A DNA stretch of 64,000 nt from assembly GCA_963739615.1 (NCBI GenBank), contig CAVUBD010000033.1, positions 186,001 to 250,000 on the forward strand. Direction: 5' to 3'. Of the stretch, positions 8,462-18,471 are shown piece by piece; position 1 is the first letter of the stretch; every line of letters starts with the position of its first letter. Under the pieces are notes generated by a model, which saw only the letters and a list, made by a program, of their open reading frames with translations, was not told the DNA's origin and did no database searches. The position numbers were made by a program, and so were the translations under genes. The stretch is from Palsa-504 sp963739615. Lineage in GTDB: Bacteria > Actinomycetota > Actinomycetes > Streptosporangiales > Streptosporangiaceae.

Positions 8462-10086
8462 CCCGCATTCTCCGCGGCACCCCGGCCGGGCGTGGCCGCG
8501 TCGGGACTGTGCAGCACGATGAATCCTCCGCGGTCGAAAACGACCTGGTAGCCGTGCTTCCTGAGCAGCGCGATTCGTTGTTCCTGCTGCTTGACGGAGT
8601 GGAAGGTGAACTGCCTCCCGACCACGGCCGCGACCACCCACGGCGGGTACATCGGGGTCCCGCCGTCACCGTCCCAGAGCAGGACGGTATCCCGCCCGGC
8701 CAGGTGCGGACCGAGGCGATTCACCACCTCGACCGTAACCCCGGCCGGGACGGCGGCCACCGCGGCGGCCGCCGTCGTCTCTTCCGCGTTCCGGTGGTAC
8801 CACGACGGGTGGAGGGCGGCTCCGAGGGCGAATCGGGGCACCAGGCAGACCGACACGATGCATATCGCCGCGGCGGCAACGAGTGCCACCGTACCCGCGC
8901 CCCGGTCCGCCCGGGCCGGCATCTGTGTTGTCTGCGCTGTCTCGGCTGTCCGCGCCAGCGCGCGATGCCGCCTGGCCCGGGTGACCCACCGATCCAGCCG
9001 TGCGGCGCCGTCGACGGCACCGAACGCGAGGATGATCACCAGGTAGGCGTTGTAGTGATACGCGGTGATCCACCAGTTGGGGAACTGGTTCTGGAGCATC
9101 CGTTCTACCAGAAGCGGGATGACCGCGATCGTCAGGGGCGACAGCAGCGGAAGGAAGCAGAACGGGGCCAGCAGCCACAGCATGGTGTCGAGCTTGACCC
9201 GGGGGGTGACGAACAACCGCACCGCGCCGACGGGATGGGCGAGGATGTGCTCCACGACCTGCGGCACGTTGTGGCCAAGCGCGCCGTAGGCCCAGTAGTA
9301 GTCCGAGTGGCCGCCGAAGGCCGGGATCAGCAGGTATGTCGCCACCCAGGTATCCGCTACGCCGAAGACGACGAGGGCGAGGGCCACCAGTCGCTGCCTG
9401 GGCACCATCTTCGGACGCGTCACGGCGAGGTAGACCCCGATCCCGGCGACGAACAGGCCCATGTCCTCCTTGACCAGGAGCAGGGCCGCCAGCGCGATGA
9501 GTGCGGTCCGTAGCCGGCCCGCCGACAGGCGCTCAAGCGCCACCGCGGTCAGCACGGGAGCGAACGCGACCTCGTGGAAGTCGAAGGCCGCCGCCGAGGC
9601 GATCGGCCAGCTCAGCGCGTACGCGACCGAGACCAGGTAGGCGGCGATGGTGGCCTTGCGGTCGCCGCCGAACGTCCGGCGGGTAAACAGCCACAGCGGC
9701 GGCACCGCGAGCGCGAACAGCACCGCCTGGGCCACCAGGAGGGTCTGCGGGCTGTTGAAGATCCAGTACAGCGGGGCCAGCGCCGCGAGGATCGGCGACC
9801 AGTGGTCACCGAGGACGGAGAAGTCCGGGCCGAAGTTGTTGTGCAGGCCCTTGATAACTGAGATTCCGGGTTCGAAATGAGCGTAGGAGCGCACCGCCTC
9901 ATCGAAGATAACTAGGTCATACGACGAGGTCTGGAAGGTGTAGTTGAGGACAAGGGAGAACACGGAGTAGCCGGCGGCCATCAGCGCGGTCAGCACCCCG
10001 ACCCCGACTACGTGCCTGGACGGGCTCATCCTCGCCCGGACGCCGGCATGTAGCCGTGTAGTGGGTGATGCGCTATCCACAGTCAC
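8458..10086 (-). CDS. DUF2079 family polytopic membrane protein
   Basis: 542 residues with about ten hydrophobic spans. The family signature is clear: YDLVIFDEAVRSYAHF, NFGPDFSVLGDHWSPILA, AAAFDFHEVAFAP and LLLVKEDMGLF. DUF2079 proteins resemble GT-C glycosyltransferases in architecture, with conserved acidic residues in the first large loop; no activity is known to me. It opens the 10086-3959 operon, with an ATGA overlap to the next gene. A second family member lies at 34612-36345 outside the sugar cluster. The start at 10086 is plausible: a hydrophilic 24-residue leader precedes the first span, with a clear intergenic region behind it. Family assignment is strong, function is unknown. Confidence 0.8.
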   Translation of the reverse strand: MTVDSASPTTRLHAGVRARMSPSRHVVGVGVLTALMAAGYSVFSLVLNYTFQTSSYDLVIFDEAVRSYAHFEPGISVIKGLHNNFGPDFSVLGDHWSPILAALAPLYWIFNSPQTLLVAQAVLFALAVPPLWLFTRRTFGGDRKATIAAYLVSVAYALSWPIASAAAFDFHEVAFAPVLTAVALERLSAGRLRTALIALAALLLVKEDMGLFVAGIGVYLAVTRPKMVPRQRLVALALVVFGVADTWVATYLLIPAFGGHSDYYWAYGALGHNVPQVVEHILAHPVGAVRLFVTPRVKLDTMLWLLAPFCFLPLLSPLTIAVIPLLVERMLQNQFPNWWITAYHYNAYLVIILAFGAVDGAARLDRWVTRARRHRALARTAETAQTTQMPARADRGAGTVALVAAAAICIVSVCLVPRFALGAALHPSWYHRNAEETTAAAAVAAVPAGVTVEVVNRLGPHLAGRDTVLLWDGDGGTPMYPPWVVAAVVGRQFTFHSVKQQEQRIALLRKHGYQVVFDRGGFIVLHSPDAATPGRGAAENAG

Positions 10087-10471
10087 TCGGGGAAACCTAT
10101 CATTGGCGTTTGCTCACGCGCCTGCATGAGCCAGCTGGATGTATAGTTCGGGCTGCTCGCTGCCCGGACCAGGCCGCACTGCGCGTCCCGGCTGACGATC
10201 AGGCCGCAGGCAGGCCGGGCCGCGTTCCGTGAGTCTAATCGGCTCGGGAAACCAGAATGATGGGATACCCGGCCTCCCTCATCCGCGGCCTGCCAGTCTG
10301 CGCGGCCCGTTGGGCCAGAACACGGTGGTCACCTGAACAATATCGTGGCGCCCGCCTGCTTGACCGCCATTCGCGGGCCCCGGTGACCCTTGGCACGCCG
10401 TGTTCAGCCGCTGACGTCCCCCAGGCAGGAGGTGCGAGCCTGGCGACCCGATCCCCGGTACGCGACGCGGG
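10087..10471. other. Intergenic region without recognisable gene
   Basis: 385 bases between the start of the DUF2079 operon and the 3' end of pafA. The only open frames are short and lack coding character. I see no convincing hairpin with a T-run, no tRNA and no long repeat. It must contain the promoter of the 10086-3959 operon, but no clear -35/-10 pair stands out. Confidence 0.5.
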
Positions 10472-11830
10472 TCACATGCCGGCGATGAGCTTCTCGACTC
10501 GCTCGTCCACCGAGCGGAACGGGTCCTTGCACAGCACGGTCCGCTGAGCCTGGTCGTTCAGCTTGAGGTGCACCCAGTCGACGGTGAAATCGCGCCGTTT
10601 CTCCTGGGCCCGGCGGATGAACTCGCCGCGCAGCTTCGCCCGCGTCGTCTGCGGCGGCACGGACTTGGCCTCGAAGATGTCGATGTCCCGGGCGGCCCGC
10701 TCGACCGCCCCCGCGCGCTGCAGCAGGTAGTACAGGCCGCGGCCGCGGTGCACGTCATGGTAGGCCAGGTCAAGCTGGGCCACCCGCGGCGAGGACAGCG
10801 GCAGGTCGTGCCGGGCCCGGTAGCGCTCGATCAGCTGGTACTTAGTGACCCAGTCGATCTCGCGCGCGATCAGGTCGAGGTTGCCGGTCTCGATCGCGGA
10901 CAGGGCCCGCTCCCACATGTCGAGGACCCGCTTGCTGACCGGGTCGGCGCCGTTCTTGTCGGTGAAGTCCTTCGCGCGGTTCAGGTACTCGTACTGGATG
11001 TCAAGGGCGCTGAGCTCGCGCCCGTTCGCCAGCCTGATCCGGCTGCGGCCGGTCATGTCGTGGCTGACCTCACGGATGGCCCGGATCGCGTTGTCCAGGG
11101 TCAGGTCGCGCATGATCGCGCCGGCCTCGATCATGCGCAGCACCAGGTCGGTCGATCCGACCTTGAGCAGCGTCGTGGTCTCGCTCATGTTGGAGTCGCC
11201 CACGATCACGTGCAGCCGCCGGAACCGCTCGGCGTCCGCGTGCGGCTCGTCCCTGGTGTTGATGATCGGGCGGGACCTGGTGGTAGCGGACGACACGCTC
11301 TCCCAGATGTGCTCGGCGCGCTGGCTCACGCAGTACACCGCGCCGCGCGGCGTCTGCAGCACCTTGCCCGCGCCGCAGATGACCTGCCGGGTGACCAGGA
11401 ACGGGATCAGGATGTCAGCCAGCCTGCCGAACTCGCCGTGCCTGCCCACCAGGTAGTTCTCGTGACAGCCGTAGGAGTTGCCCGCGGAGTCGGTGTTGTT
11501 CTTGAACAGGTAGATATCGCCGGCGATGCCTTCCTCACGCAGCCGCCGGTCAGCGTCGACGAGCAGTCCCTCCAGGATCCGCTCGCCCGCCTTGTCGTGG
11601 GCCACGAGGTCGAGCACGTTGTCGCACTCGGGCGTGGCGTACTCGGGATGGCTGCCCACGTCGAGGTAGAGCCGCGCCCCGTTCCTGAGGAAGACGTTGC
11701 TGCTCCGGCCCCATGACACCACGCGCCGGAACAGATAGCGCGCCACCTCGTCGGGTGAGAGCCGCCGCTGCCCGCGGAAGGTGCAGGTAACGCCGTACTC
11801 GTTCTCGACCCCGAATATTCGCCGATCCAC
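10472..11830 (-). CDS. pafA: Pup--protein ligase PafA
   Basis: 452 residues, full length for PafA, which ligates the C-terminal glutamate of Pup to substrate lysines for proteasomal degradation. The glutamine-synthetase-like fold is recognisable from the N-terminal IFGVENEYG, the LYLDVGSHPEYATPEC active-site region, FKNNTDSAGNSYGCHENY, HVIVGDSNMSETTT and the C-terminal WVHLKLNDQAQRTVLCKDPF. The start ATG 11830 gives the canonical MDRRIFG N-terminus. In most actinobacteria pafA is near the proteasome and pup genes; here both neighbours are polysaccharide membrane proteins, and no prcBA, pup or dop is in the window. Identification is very secure. Confidence 0.95.
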   Translation of the reverse strand: MDRRIFGVENEYGVTCTFRGQRRLSPDEVARYLFRRVVSWGRSSNVFLRNGARLYLDVGSHPEYATPECDNVLDLVAHDKAGERILEGLLVDADRRLREEGIAGDIYLFKNNTDSAGNSYGCHENYLVGRHGEFGRLADILIPFLVTRQVICGAGKVLQTPRGAVYCVSQRAEHIWESVSSATTRSRPIINTRDEPHADAERFRRLHVIVGDSNMSETTTLLKVGSTDLVLRMIEAGAIMRDLTLDNAIRAIREVSHDMTGRSRIRLANGRELSALDIQYEYLNRAKDFTDKNGADPVSKRVLDMWERALSAIETGNLDLIAREIDWVTKYQLIERYRARHDLPLSSPRVAQLDLAYHDVHRGRGLYYLLQRAGAVERAARDIDIFEAKSVPPQTTRAKLRGEFIRRAQEKRRDFTVDWVHLKLNDQAQRTVLCKDPFRSVDERVEKLIAGM

Positions 11831-11887
11831 ACGCCAAGGCTACGTCCCGTCGCCCCCTGACAACAGCACCTGCTGGCGATTGCCGGG

Positions 11888-13542
11888 TCACCGCGCCGGG
11901 CGCGCCACCTGGACCAGCAGGTTCTTGTCCCAGACGTAAACGGTGTAGGGGCCGACACGATAGGTGCGGGCAGGCCGGCCGAGGGCCGCCAGCACCGCGG
12001 CGTCAGGCTGCCAGTGGTGGAAGAATCCGGGCTGGCTGTCGGCGACGAGGAACGTCGCCCGGTGCGCTCCGGGGTCATACCAGGAGGCCTTAGACTCCCA
12101 CTGGTCCGGTTGCAGCGTCCCGGGCAGCACGGCCCTGATCGTGACGGCGCCGCCGCTGCCGACGGTGACGACGCTGGACTCCCAGTACCCGCCGACGCCG
12201 CTGGTCAGCTGGTGCGCGGCCAGGAACGCTGCCAGCTGGGAGTTGGCCGCCGGGACCGGTGGCTGAGCCGCGGCGTACCCGAGGCTGGCCGCATAGCCGG
12301 CCACCAGGGCGGACGCCAGCCACTTGCGCCATCCGGGCCAGCCCCGGCCGGGCTTTCGGCTCGCACGCGAGCGCGAAAGCCCGGCGCGAGCGTGCGGCCC
12401 GCCAGCACGGCTCCGAACGGCAGCACGACCGCGAACTCCCTGGCGTTGAGATCGGTCGCGTCCGCCAGTGTGCTCGGCACGTACGCAGCCACGTTGATGG
12501 CCATCGCGACGAGCAGGATCTGGCTTATCCGGTCGGGCCAGCCGGTGAGGTGGCGCGCCACCCGCCACATGGCCCAGCCGACGACCGCTACCCCGGCCAG
12601 GTGCACCAGGGCGAAGGCAATCTCGATGGCCTGGCCCTGCGGCTTGGCGCCGAACAGCGCCAGCAGTCCCTCTGCGGTCACGTAGGCATGCTTCGGCCAG
12701 GTGCGCGGCGGCGCCAGCGCATAGCCCACCGGGTGCAAGATGAACCCGCCGCTGGCCCGGATCAGCACGTTTACCAGCGAGGCGAGACCTTCGGCGAGGA
12801 TGGCCGCGGCGGCCAGCGACACCTCGTACCACCGCACTGCACCGTGGACGGCGCGGATGGCGCACACCGCCACGAGCGGGACGACCCCCACCACAAGGAC
12901 GAGCGGGTCGGCGATCAGCGCCCAGGTCAGCAGCAGCCCGACGATGACAGGCACCAGCCAGCGCCGTTTCAGCCCTTCGATCCCCTCGAGCAGGTCGAGC
13001 ACCAGCCAGGTCAGCATGACCGGCACGGCGGTGCCGATGTGCCCGAGCGACAGCAGCACCACGAAGACGGTGACCCCGAGCTGGGGCGCGAACATGATGC
13101 CGGCCGTCAGCAGCATCCGCGGCCGTGCGTCGCGGCTGCGCACCGTGCCCCGGGCCAGCAGCACGGCGAGCACCACGACCAGCGTGTAGGTCATGGCCGC
13201 CGCGACGTGGGCGGTGTCGGTATGCAGGCCGATGAGGCGTTCCAGGAGCGCGTACTGCGGCAGCTCGGTGGTGCAGAACGAGACGTCTGACAGGGACCAG
13301 CCGTGCAGCAGCACGTTGCCGTGCAGCATGTCCCACGCCATAAGCAAGTCGTTCGACTCGTCGGAGTTCTCCGCGTAGGTCCGGGATACGTGCAGGTACG
13401 CGACGAAAAGCAGCACCAAGGCGAGCACGACCGCCGCCGCGGTGAGCAGCCGGCGGATGACCGCCAGGCTGAGTCCGGGCGCCGACGGTGCGGCGGGGGA
13501 AGGCGGCGCGGAGTATTTCTCCGGCGTCCCGCTTCTCGCCAC
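11888..13542 (-). pseudogene. Polytopic membrane protein, paralogue of 23208-24854, frameshifted near 12358
   Basis: The N-terminal 400 residues (from ATG 13542) and the C-terminal 140 residues lie in different frames. Together they align end to end with the intact 548-residue protein at 23208-24854: both share a WDMLHGN-LLHGWSL segment, TTELPQY, an AAAMTYTL span, QPPVPA, GYWES and KASWYDP. The break is near 12358, where one missing C (GTG CGA GCC CGA AAG expected) restores the frame. The protein has about ten membrane spans and a C-terminal extracytoplasmic domain; I do not recognise a named family, though the layout is GT-C-like. It is divergent from the PIG-V-like gene at 13719. Confidence 0.6.
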
Positions 13543-13718
13543 GGCAGTACCACGCCCTTCGGTCTCGGAGTTATCCGTTGCAGCCTGCCACAGCGTAGGA
13601 GGTTACTCTGGTAAGCTGCGCGCCTGGCCAAGAATTTGCCCCTTCCCGCCTGCGCGCGTTTAGCCAGCGCAGGATCGCGGACCAGGACATCTTCATCGAC
13701 TAGGGGCCTGGACGAGGA

Positions 13719-14963
13719 ATGTCGACTTCTGGGTTGACGTCGGATACTGACGACGTCGCAGAGCCGGGGCGGCTCCCGGCGGATTCCGCGCGCGGCCGCT
13801 GGTCCGTCCCGTCTATCGCGCAGGCCCCGCGGGTCCCGCTGCCAGCGGCCGCGATCGGCGTCTACGCGGGCATCCGCGTGCTCGGCCTGATGATCGCCGC
13901 ATTCCTGCTGCGGCACGGTGACTTCCGGCAGCCGAACGGGTCGCTTAACCAGTTGATAATCGGGGGCGACGGCGGTTTCTACCGGTCAGTCGCTGCTCAC
14001 GGTTATCAATACAACCCCGGCCAGCTGGCCCATGCCTCCGTGTTGTCCTTCCTTCCGGGCTATCCGGCGGCTATCGACTCCCTGGCCTGGCTGCCCGGCG
14101 TCAGCATCGCACTGGCGGGCTTCGCCGTGACGATCCTGGCCGGGCTGGCGGCGGCATGGGGCCTGGCCACGCTCGGCATGAAGCTGACCGCTGACCCGCG
14201 GATCAGCCTGCTGATGGTGGCGCTCTGGTCGGTGACACCCGGCTCGCTCGCCTTGTCCCGGGTGTATTCCGAAGCGCTGTTCTGCGCCCTGGCCGTATGG
14301 GCGCTGGTCGCACTGGTCGATCGGCGGTGGCTGACCGCCGGGGCCCTGGTCAGCCTGGCCGGAACGGTGCGCAGCGCCGCCCTCGCACTTATCGCGGCGG
14401 TCGCGGTCGCGGTGATCATCGCCCTGATCCAGGCCGCGCGGACCCGGCAGCCGATCGCCCGGTGGTGGCGTCCCGTCGCCGCGCTGCTGCTGGCACCGCT
14501 GGGACTGCTCGGCTACTGGGGTTACGTGGCGGCGGTGACGCACCGGCTCGACGGATGGTTCTGGATCGAGAAGCACGCGTTCAACATGACCTTCGACTGG
14601 GGAGCGAGCACGGTGCGGCTTATCAGGGCCACGTTCCTGGGCAAGCCCTCGGTGGTCGCGCTGATGGTGGTGCTGGCCATCCTGGCGGCCGTGGGACTCA
14701 CCGCCTGGAGCCTGACCGAACGCATCCCCGTCTACCTGCACGCCTACACGGTCGTGGTCGCCTTGATGGCCTTCACGACCAGTGCCGCCTGGGTGAGCTC
14801 GAAGCCGCGTTTCTTCCTGCCCGCCGTCCTGCTCGCCCTCCCGCTGGCCCGCCTGCTGGCCCCGCTGCGGACTTCTGTGCTGGTTACCCTCATCGCGGTG
14901 CTGACGGCCGCATCGACCTGGTTCGGCATCTACCTCATGATCATTGCCAAGTGGGCGCCCTGA
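13719..14963 (+). CDS. PIG-V-like mannosyltransferase family membrane protein
   Basis: 414 residues with about nine spans. The first extracytoplasmic loop contains GGDGGFYRSVAAHGYQY, matching the WDGxWYxxIAxxGY pattern of PIG-V/GPI-mannosyltransferase-2-like proteins, with the catalytic-loop Asp. Further loops (FLPGYPA, SRVYSEALFCALAVW) also fit this family, as does TWFGIYLM near the C-terminus. Such proteins use polyprenol-phosphate sugars on the outer membrane face. A Ser/Asp-rich 40-residue cytoplasmic leader precedes the first span. It is the only plus-strand gene in this stretch, divergent from 13542 and convergent with 14991. The donor sugar is unknown. Confidence 0.72.
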   Translation: MSTSGLTSDTDDVAEPGRLPADSARGRWSVPSIAQAPRVPLPAAAIGVYAGIRVLGLMIAAFLLRHGDFRQPNGSLNQLIIGGDGGFYRSVAAHGYQYNPGQLAHASVLSFLPGYPAAIDSLAWLPGVSIALAGFAVTILAGLAAAWGLATLGMKLTADPRISLLMVALWSVTPGSLALSRVYSEALFCALAVWALVALVDRRWLTAGALVSLAGTVRSAALALIAAVAVAVIIALIQAARTRQPIARWWRPVAALLLAPLGLLGYWGYVAAVTHRLDGWFWIEKHAFNMTFDWGASTVRLIRATFLGKPSVVALMVVLAILAAVGLTAWSLTERIPVYLHAYTVVVALMAFTTSAAWVSSKPRFFLPAVLLALPLARLLAPLRTSVLVTLIAVLTAASTWFGIYLMIIAKWAP

Positions 14964-14990
14964 GGGTGCCGGCCGGGCACCCGCCCACGC

Positions 14991-16631
14991 TCATGATGAC
15001 GACGCTGCCGCTACCGCCGTACCGCTGAAGCGCAAGATAACCGGCGTGCCGCGGGGCAGGCCCCGTGGCGTGTAGAACCAGTAACCCTGGCCCGCCGCAG
15101 CTTGCGCGGGCGTGCAGATGAACCGCTTGGTCATCAGGAACGTGTACCGCGGCTCGTCCAGGCAGGCCTTGACCCCGGTGCGCTCCGCCTGTACCAGGAA
15201 GCCGGTGGTCTCGACCCAGGCCGGGCCGTCGATGCGCAGTACGATCGTCTTGCCCTGGGCTTGGGCGGCCAGCGTGGCTACCACGTGCGGCAGGGACTCG
15301 TCGATGTCGTTGGTGCCGGTGCGCGTGCCCGGGATCACCGTGAGCACGACGAAGGCGGCCGCCGCGGCCAGCACCGCCAGGGCGGTGCCCAGGTCGAGCG
15401 CGGCCCAGGGGCGCCCCCGGGGCCGGGAGCCCGCCTGGACCGGCCGTGGACGGATCGCCTCGATCACCGCAAGCACGATGACCAGCACCGTGACCAATGG
15501 CGCCGACCAGTAGAAATAGCCGATGTAGTAGGCCAGGTTGTCGATCCCGGCCGCGGCATAGACCATGAGCGCCAGCGAGGACAACATGTTGACGGCGAGC
15601 AGCGCCAGCAGGAACCTGCGCAGCGGGCCACGCCCGGACCGGTTGGTACTGAGCCAGAAGGTGACGGCGAGCGCGAGCGCGTACCCAAGCACTGGCGCCA
15701 GCCAGGCGTACCTGTGCGGCCACCAGAACCACAGCGCGTACTGCGCCACCTGCCGCAGGCTGTGCCCGCCCGCGCGTCCCGAGCCGCCGTATGAGATGTA
15801 CTTGCCGAAGTCACCCGGCCAGTTCAGCGCCAGGTTGACCAGGATCGGGAAAGCGAACACCGCGCTGATGACCGCCACCGGCAGCCAGGTCCCCCGCTGC
15901 TCGCGGAAGAACGAGCCGACCGAGCTACGCAGCGTATGCCTGCGCGGCCACAGGATGGCCGCCAGGACGGCCAGGGTAAGGAACGGGACGAAGAACAGGA
16001 AGCAGGCATGCCCGTGGATGAGGAACCATCCCGTCAGCGCCAGGATCCAGGCGTCCTGTGCGCGCCCGGCCAGTACCGAGGCGGCCGCGATCACGAAGAC
16101 CATGTACGGCAGCACGTACATGTAAGGCATCCAGTCCGAATTCACGATCGGCGGGTAAGCGATCGCGAACCCGGTGAACACGGCGAAGCAGGCCGCCGTC
16201 CCGCGCAGTGAGCGCGTCCACCCGTAGACGACCCCGGCGGCCAGCGCGACGAACCCGCTGTCCAGGGCGAATACGGCCAGCATGTGAGCGTTCCACGCGG
16301 TCGGCACGACATGCAGCGCGTTCAGGAACAGGTACTCACCGAAGGCCTGCACGTACATAAAGGCAGGCCCGGGATGGTTAAAATGCTCGCGCGAGTAGTT
16401 GCCGAGGAGCAGGGTGAAATGCTTCGCCTGCTCGATGAGGATCGAGTTCGCGCCGCCGTCGCCCTGCTCGTACAGGCGGGCGCTGAACAGGAACCGGTTG
16501 CGCACGCAGAGCATGACGAACAGGGCCGTGAAAGGGACCACCCACACCCACCACGGCCGGCGGCCGCCGGAGGCCGGACCGAGGGCCGCATCGGCGGTGC
16601 CGACGGCTGAGGTCCCCGATACCACCGTCAT
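14991..16631 (-). CDS. GT-C-like polytopic membrane protein, paralogue of 24861-26483
   Basis: 546 residues with about eleven spans. It is clearly homologous over its whole length to the protein at 24861-26483: both have VRNRFLF, GANSILIEQA, HFTLL, GNYSR, HPGPA and MYVQA, then YGWTRSLRG and GWFLIHGHACFLFFVP. The first extracytoplasmic loop with its acidic residues and the C-terminal soluble domain (VLRIDGPAWVETTGFLVQAERTG) resemble GT39/GT83-like glycosyltransferases. It starts 23 bases after the stop of the epimerase gene and is the last gene of the 19676-14991 operon. Likely a lipid-sugar-dependent transferase; the family is not named with certainty. Confidence 0.68.
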   Translation of the reverse strand: MTVVSGTSAVGTADAALGPASGGRRPWWVWVVPFTALFVMLCVRNRFLFSARLYEQGDGGANSILIEQAKHFTLLLGNYSREHFNHPGPAFMYVQAFGEYLFLNALHVVPTAWNAHMLAVFALDSGFVALAAGVVYGWTRSLRGTAACFAVFTGFAIAYPPIVNSDWMPYMYVLPYMVFVIAAASVLAGRAQDAWILALTGWFLIHGHACFLFFVPFLTLAVLAAILWPRRHTLRSSVGSFFREQRGTWLPVAVISAVFAFPILVNLALNWPGDFGKYISYGGSGRAGGHSLRQVAQYALWFWWPHRYAWLAPVLGYALALAVTFWLSTNRSGRGPLRRFLLALLAVNMLSSLALMVYAAAGIDNLAYYIGYFYWSAPLVTVLVIVLAVIEAIRPRPVQAGSRPRGRPWAALDLGTALAVLAAAAAFVVLTVIPGTRTGTNDIDESLPHVVATLAAQAQGKTIVLRIDGPAWVETTGFLVQAERTGVKACLDEPRYTFLMTKRFICTPAQAAAGQGYWFYTPRGLPRGTPVILRFSGTAVAAASSS

Positions 16632-16654
16632 CTGCTCGCCGCCCGGCGCTGCAC

Positions 16655-17680
16655 TCAGATGGTGCCGGCCTTGATGGCCGCGTCGATCCAGGGGATCACC
16701 TCATCGAGCATTTCCTCGAGCGTGGTGCTGGCCTCGAAGCCGAGCACCTTCTTCGCCTTGTCGGTGTCGGGGACGCGGCGCTGGACGTCGTATTCGAACG
16801 GGTCGTCGTGGATGAGCCGCAGCGGCACGTCGTCGCCCTTGATCTTGCGCCAGATAAGCTCGGCCAGCCGCCGCACGGTCGTGCCCTCCGACGTGGACAG
16901 GTTGAAGTCCTCGTTGAGGGCGTCCTCATTCTCCATCGCCATGACTACGCCGACGGCCAGGTCACCGCCGTAGGTGTAGTGCCGCACCTGGTCACCCGAG
17001 CCGAGGATATGCAGCGGATCCTGCCCCTTGAGCACCTTCTGCACCAGATCGGGGACCACATGACTCATCGCGAGCTGGACGTTCCCTGACAGGATCTCGT
17101 GGTCGCCCAGGGCTCGGCTCTCCCCGATGCCCACGCAGTTGAACGGTCGCACCAGCGTATAGGGAAGCCGGTACTGATCCCAGGCCGCCCGGGCGAAGTA
17201 CTCGACCGCCAGCTTCTGGAAACCGTAGGACGACAGAGGCGGCGGGATCTGCCGCTCCTGCCCCTCGTAAGACGGCCACGCGTCGGCGCTCTCGAAGACC
17301 ATCGAGGAGGACAGGTAGGTGACCTTACGCAGCCGGCCTGCCCGGTGCGCGGCGATCGCTGCGTCACACGACGCTGCGATGATCCGCTCGTTGGTGGCGA
17401 GCAGGTCGTAGGCGTATGTGTGGAAGTAGGAGATGCCGCCGATCATCGCCGCGCCGGCGATGAAGTGATCGCAATCGGCCAGCAGCTCCGTCATCAGGCC
17501 TGCGTCCGTGGCGTCGCCCTCGACGAGCCGGTAACGCGGGTTGTCGTCGTAGGATTTCCTGACTTTCCCGTACTTGGAAAAGTTATCGACGCCGACCACC
17601 GCGTAGCCGCGATTCAGCAGTTCCTCTACGACGTACCCGCCGATAAAGCCCGCCGACCCGCTGACCAGAACCTGCTCCAT
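16655..17680 (-). CDS. NAD-dependent epimerase/dehydratase (extended SDR)
   Basis: 341 residues, typical of nucleotide-sugar epimerases such as GalE. Visible are GSAGFIGGYVVEELL (NAD-binding glycine motif), VDNFSKYGKV, GAAMIGG, YLSSSMVFE, and the catalytic YGFQK preceded by Ser residues. RRVPDTDKAKKVLGF near the C-terminus is typical of sugar-nucleotide members. I prefer ATG 17680: AGGAGG lies four bases upstream, and the ATG overlaps the TGA of the preceding gene. An in-frame TTG at 17683 is too close to the ribosome-binding site. The operon context (dehydrogenase, glycosyltransferase, epimerase) points to making one activated sugar for the glycan; the exact substrate is unknown. Confidence 0.82.
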   Translation of the reverse strand: MEQVLVSGSAGFIGGYVVEELLNRGYAVVGVDNFSKYGKVRKSYDDNPRYRLVEGDATDAGLMTELLADCDHFIAGAAMIGGISYFHTYAYDLLATNERIIAASCDAAIAAHRAGRLRKVTYLSSSMVFESADAWPSYEGQERQIPPPLSSYGFQKLAVEYFARAAWDQYRLPYTLVRPFNCVGIGESRALGDHEILSGNVQLAMSHVVPDLVQKVLKGQDPLHILGSGDQVRHYTYGGDLAVGVVMAMENEDALNEDFNLSTSEGTTVRRLAELIWRKIKGDDVPLRLIHDDPFEYDVQRRVPDTDKAKKVLGFEASTTLEEMLDEVIPWIDAAIKAGTI

Positions 17681-18471
17681 CAAGCCTCCTGCCTGCTCTG
17701 TCCATCCTGGTGACGGGGTTCATCATGGTGAGTGGCCGAGCCCCGGCCGCGAATTTCCCCGGCGGTCAGCTGCCGCCCGAACGCGAAACGATACCAGCGG
17801 ACATAACTGGGCACCCACTGGGCGACCTTGAAGTTCGATATCCCGGCCTGCCGGTCCAGCCAGATAGTTGGTATCTCGGCCACCGGCAGGCGCAGGCGCT
17901 TGGCCTTGGCCGTCAGCTCGATGCCGATCTCGAACCCATCCCGCGAGTCGATGCCCACCTGGCGCACGAACTCCGTCGAGTAGGCCTTGAAGGAATTCGT
18001 CGCGTCCCTGGTCCCGACATGGGCGAACGCCCGCAGTGAGCGGCCGGCCAGACGGGACAGCGTGCCCTTGAGGACGGGACCGCCGACCTGCTGGCCGCCC
18101 GGCATGTAGCGGGAGGCGGCCGCCACCGCCACGCCGCGTTCGACGAGCCGGACCAGCTCATCGATCTGCCTGGCGTCATCGCACCCGTCCGCCATCGTCA
18201 CCACGACCACCGGCGCGCTCGCGGCGTCGATGCCGAACCTGATCGCGTTGGCCGGTCCCCGGCCGTAAGTGTTGACCAGGCACCTCAGCCGAGGCTCCTT
18301 CTGCGCGTACTCCTCGGTCACCGGCACGGTCGAATCGTCGGCGGAGTCGACCACCACCAGCACCTCGCACGGCAGCCTGACCGACTCGAACAGCCGGTCA
18401 AGCACGCTGATGACCTGTTCACCCTCGTTGTAAGCGGGCACCACCACCGAGACGCGGGGGCGCTCGGTCAT
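17680..18471 (-). CDS. Family 2 glycosyltransferase (soluble, GT-A)
   Basis: 263 residues with a standard GT-A domain: RVSVVVPAYNEGEQV, VDSADDSTV, NTYGRGPANAIRFG and VTMADGCDD at the DxD position, then GFEIGIELTAKAKRLRLPVAEIPTIW. A basic stretch follows (FKVAQWVPSYVRWYRFAFGR), which may bind the membrane, but there is no true TM anchor. The start ATG 18471 overlaps the stop of the dehydrogenase gene as ATGA, and the stop overlaps the ATG of the epimerase. It resembles dolichol-phosphate-mannose-synthase-like transferases. The His/Asp/Gln-rich tail is not conserved in the family. Confidence 0.82.
   Translation of the reverse strand: MTERPRVSVVVPAYNEGEQVISVLDRLFESVRLPCEVLVVVDSADDSTVPVTEEYAQKEPRLRCLVNTYGRGPANAIRFGIDAASAPVVVVTMADGCDDARQIDELVRLVERGVAVAAASRYMPGGQQVGGPVLKGTLSRLAGRSLRAFAHVGTRDATNSFKAYSTEFVRQVGIDSRDGFEIGIELTAKAKRLRLPVAEIPTIWLDRQAGISNFKVAQWVPSYVRWYRFAFGRQLTAGEIRGRGSATHHDEPRHQDGQSRQEA

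Noticed and set aside
10568..11716. Plus-strand open frame of 382 codons opposite pafA
   Set aside because: Antisense frame of a high-GC gene. The sequence is compositionally biased (Val, Gln, Arg, Asp), has no motifs and lies exactly over a certain gene. The same applies to 12259-13290, 29426-30970, 43851-45542 and 53742-54878.
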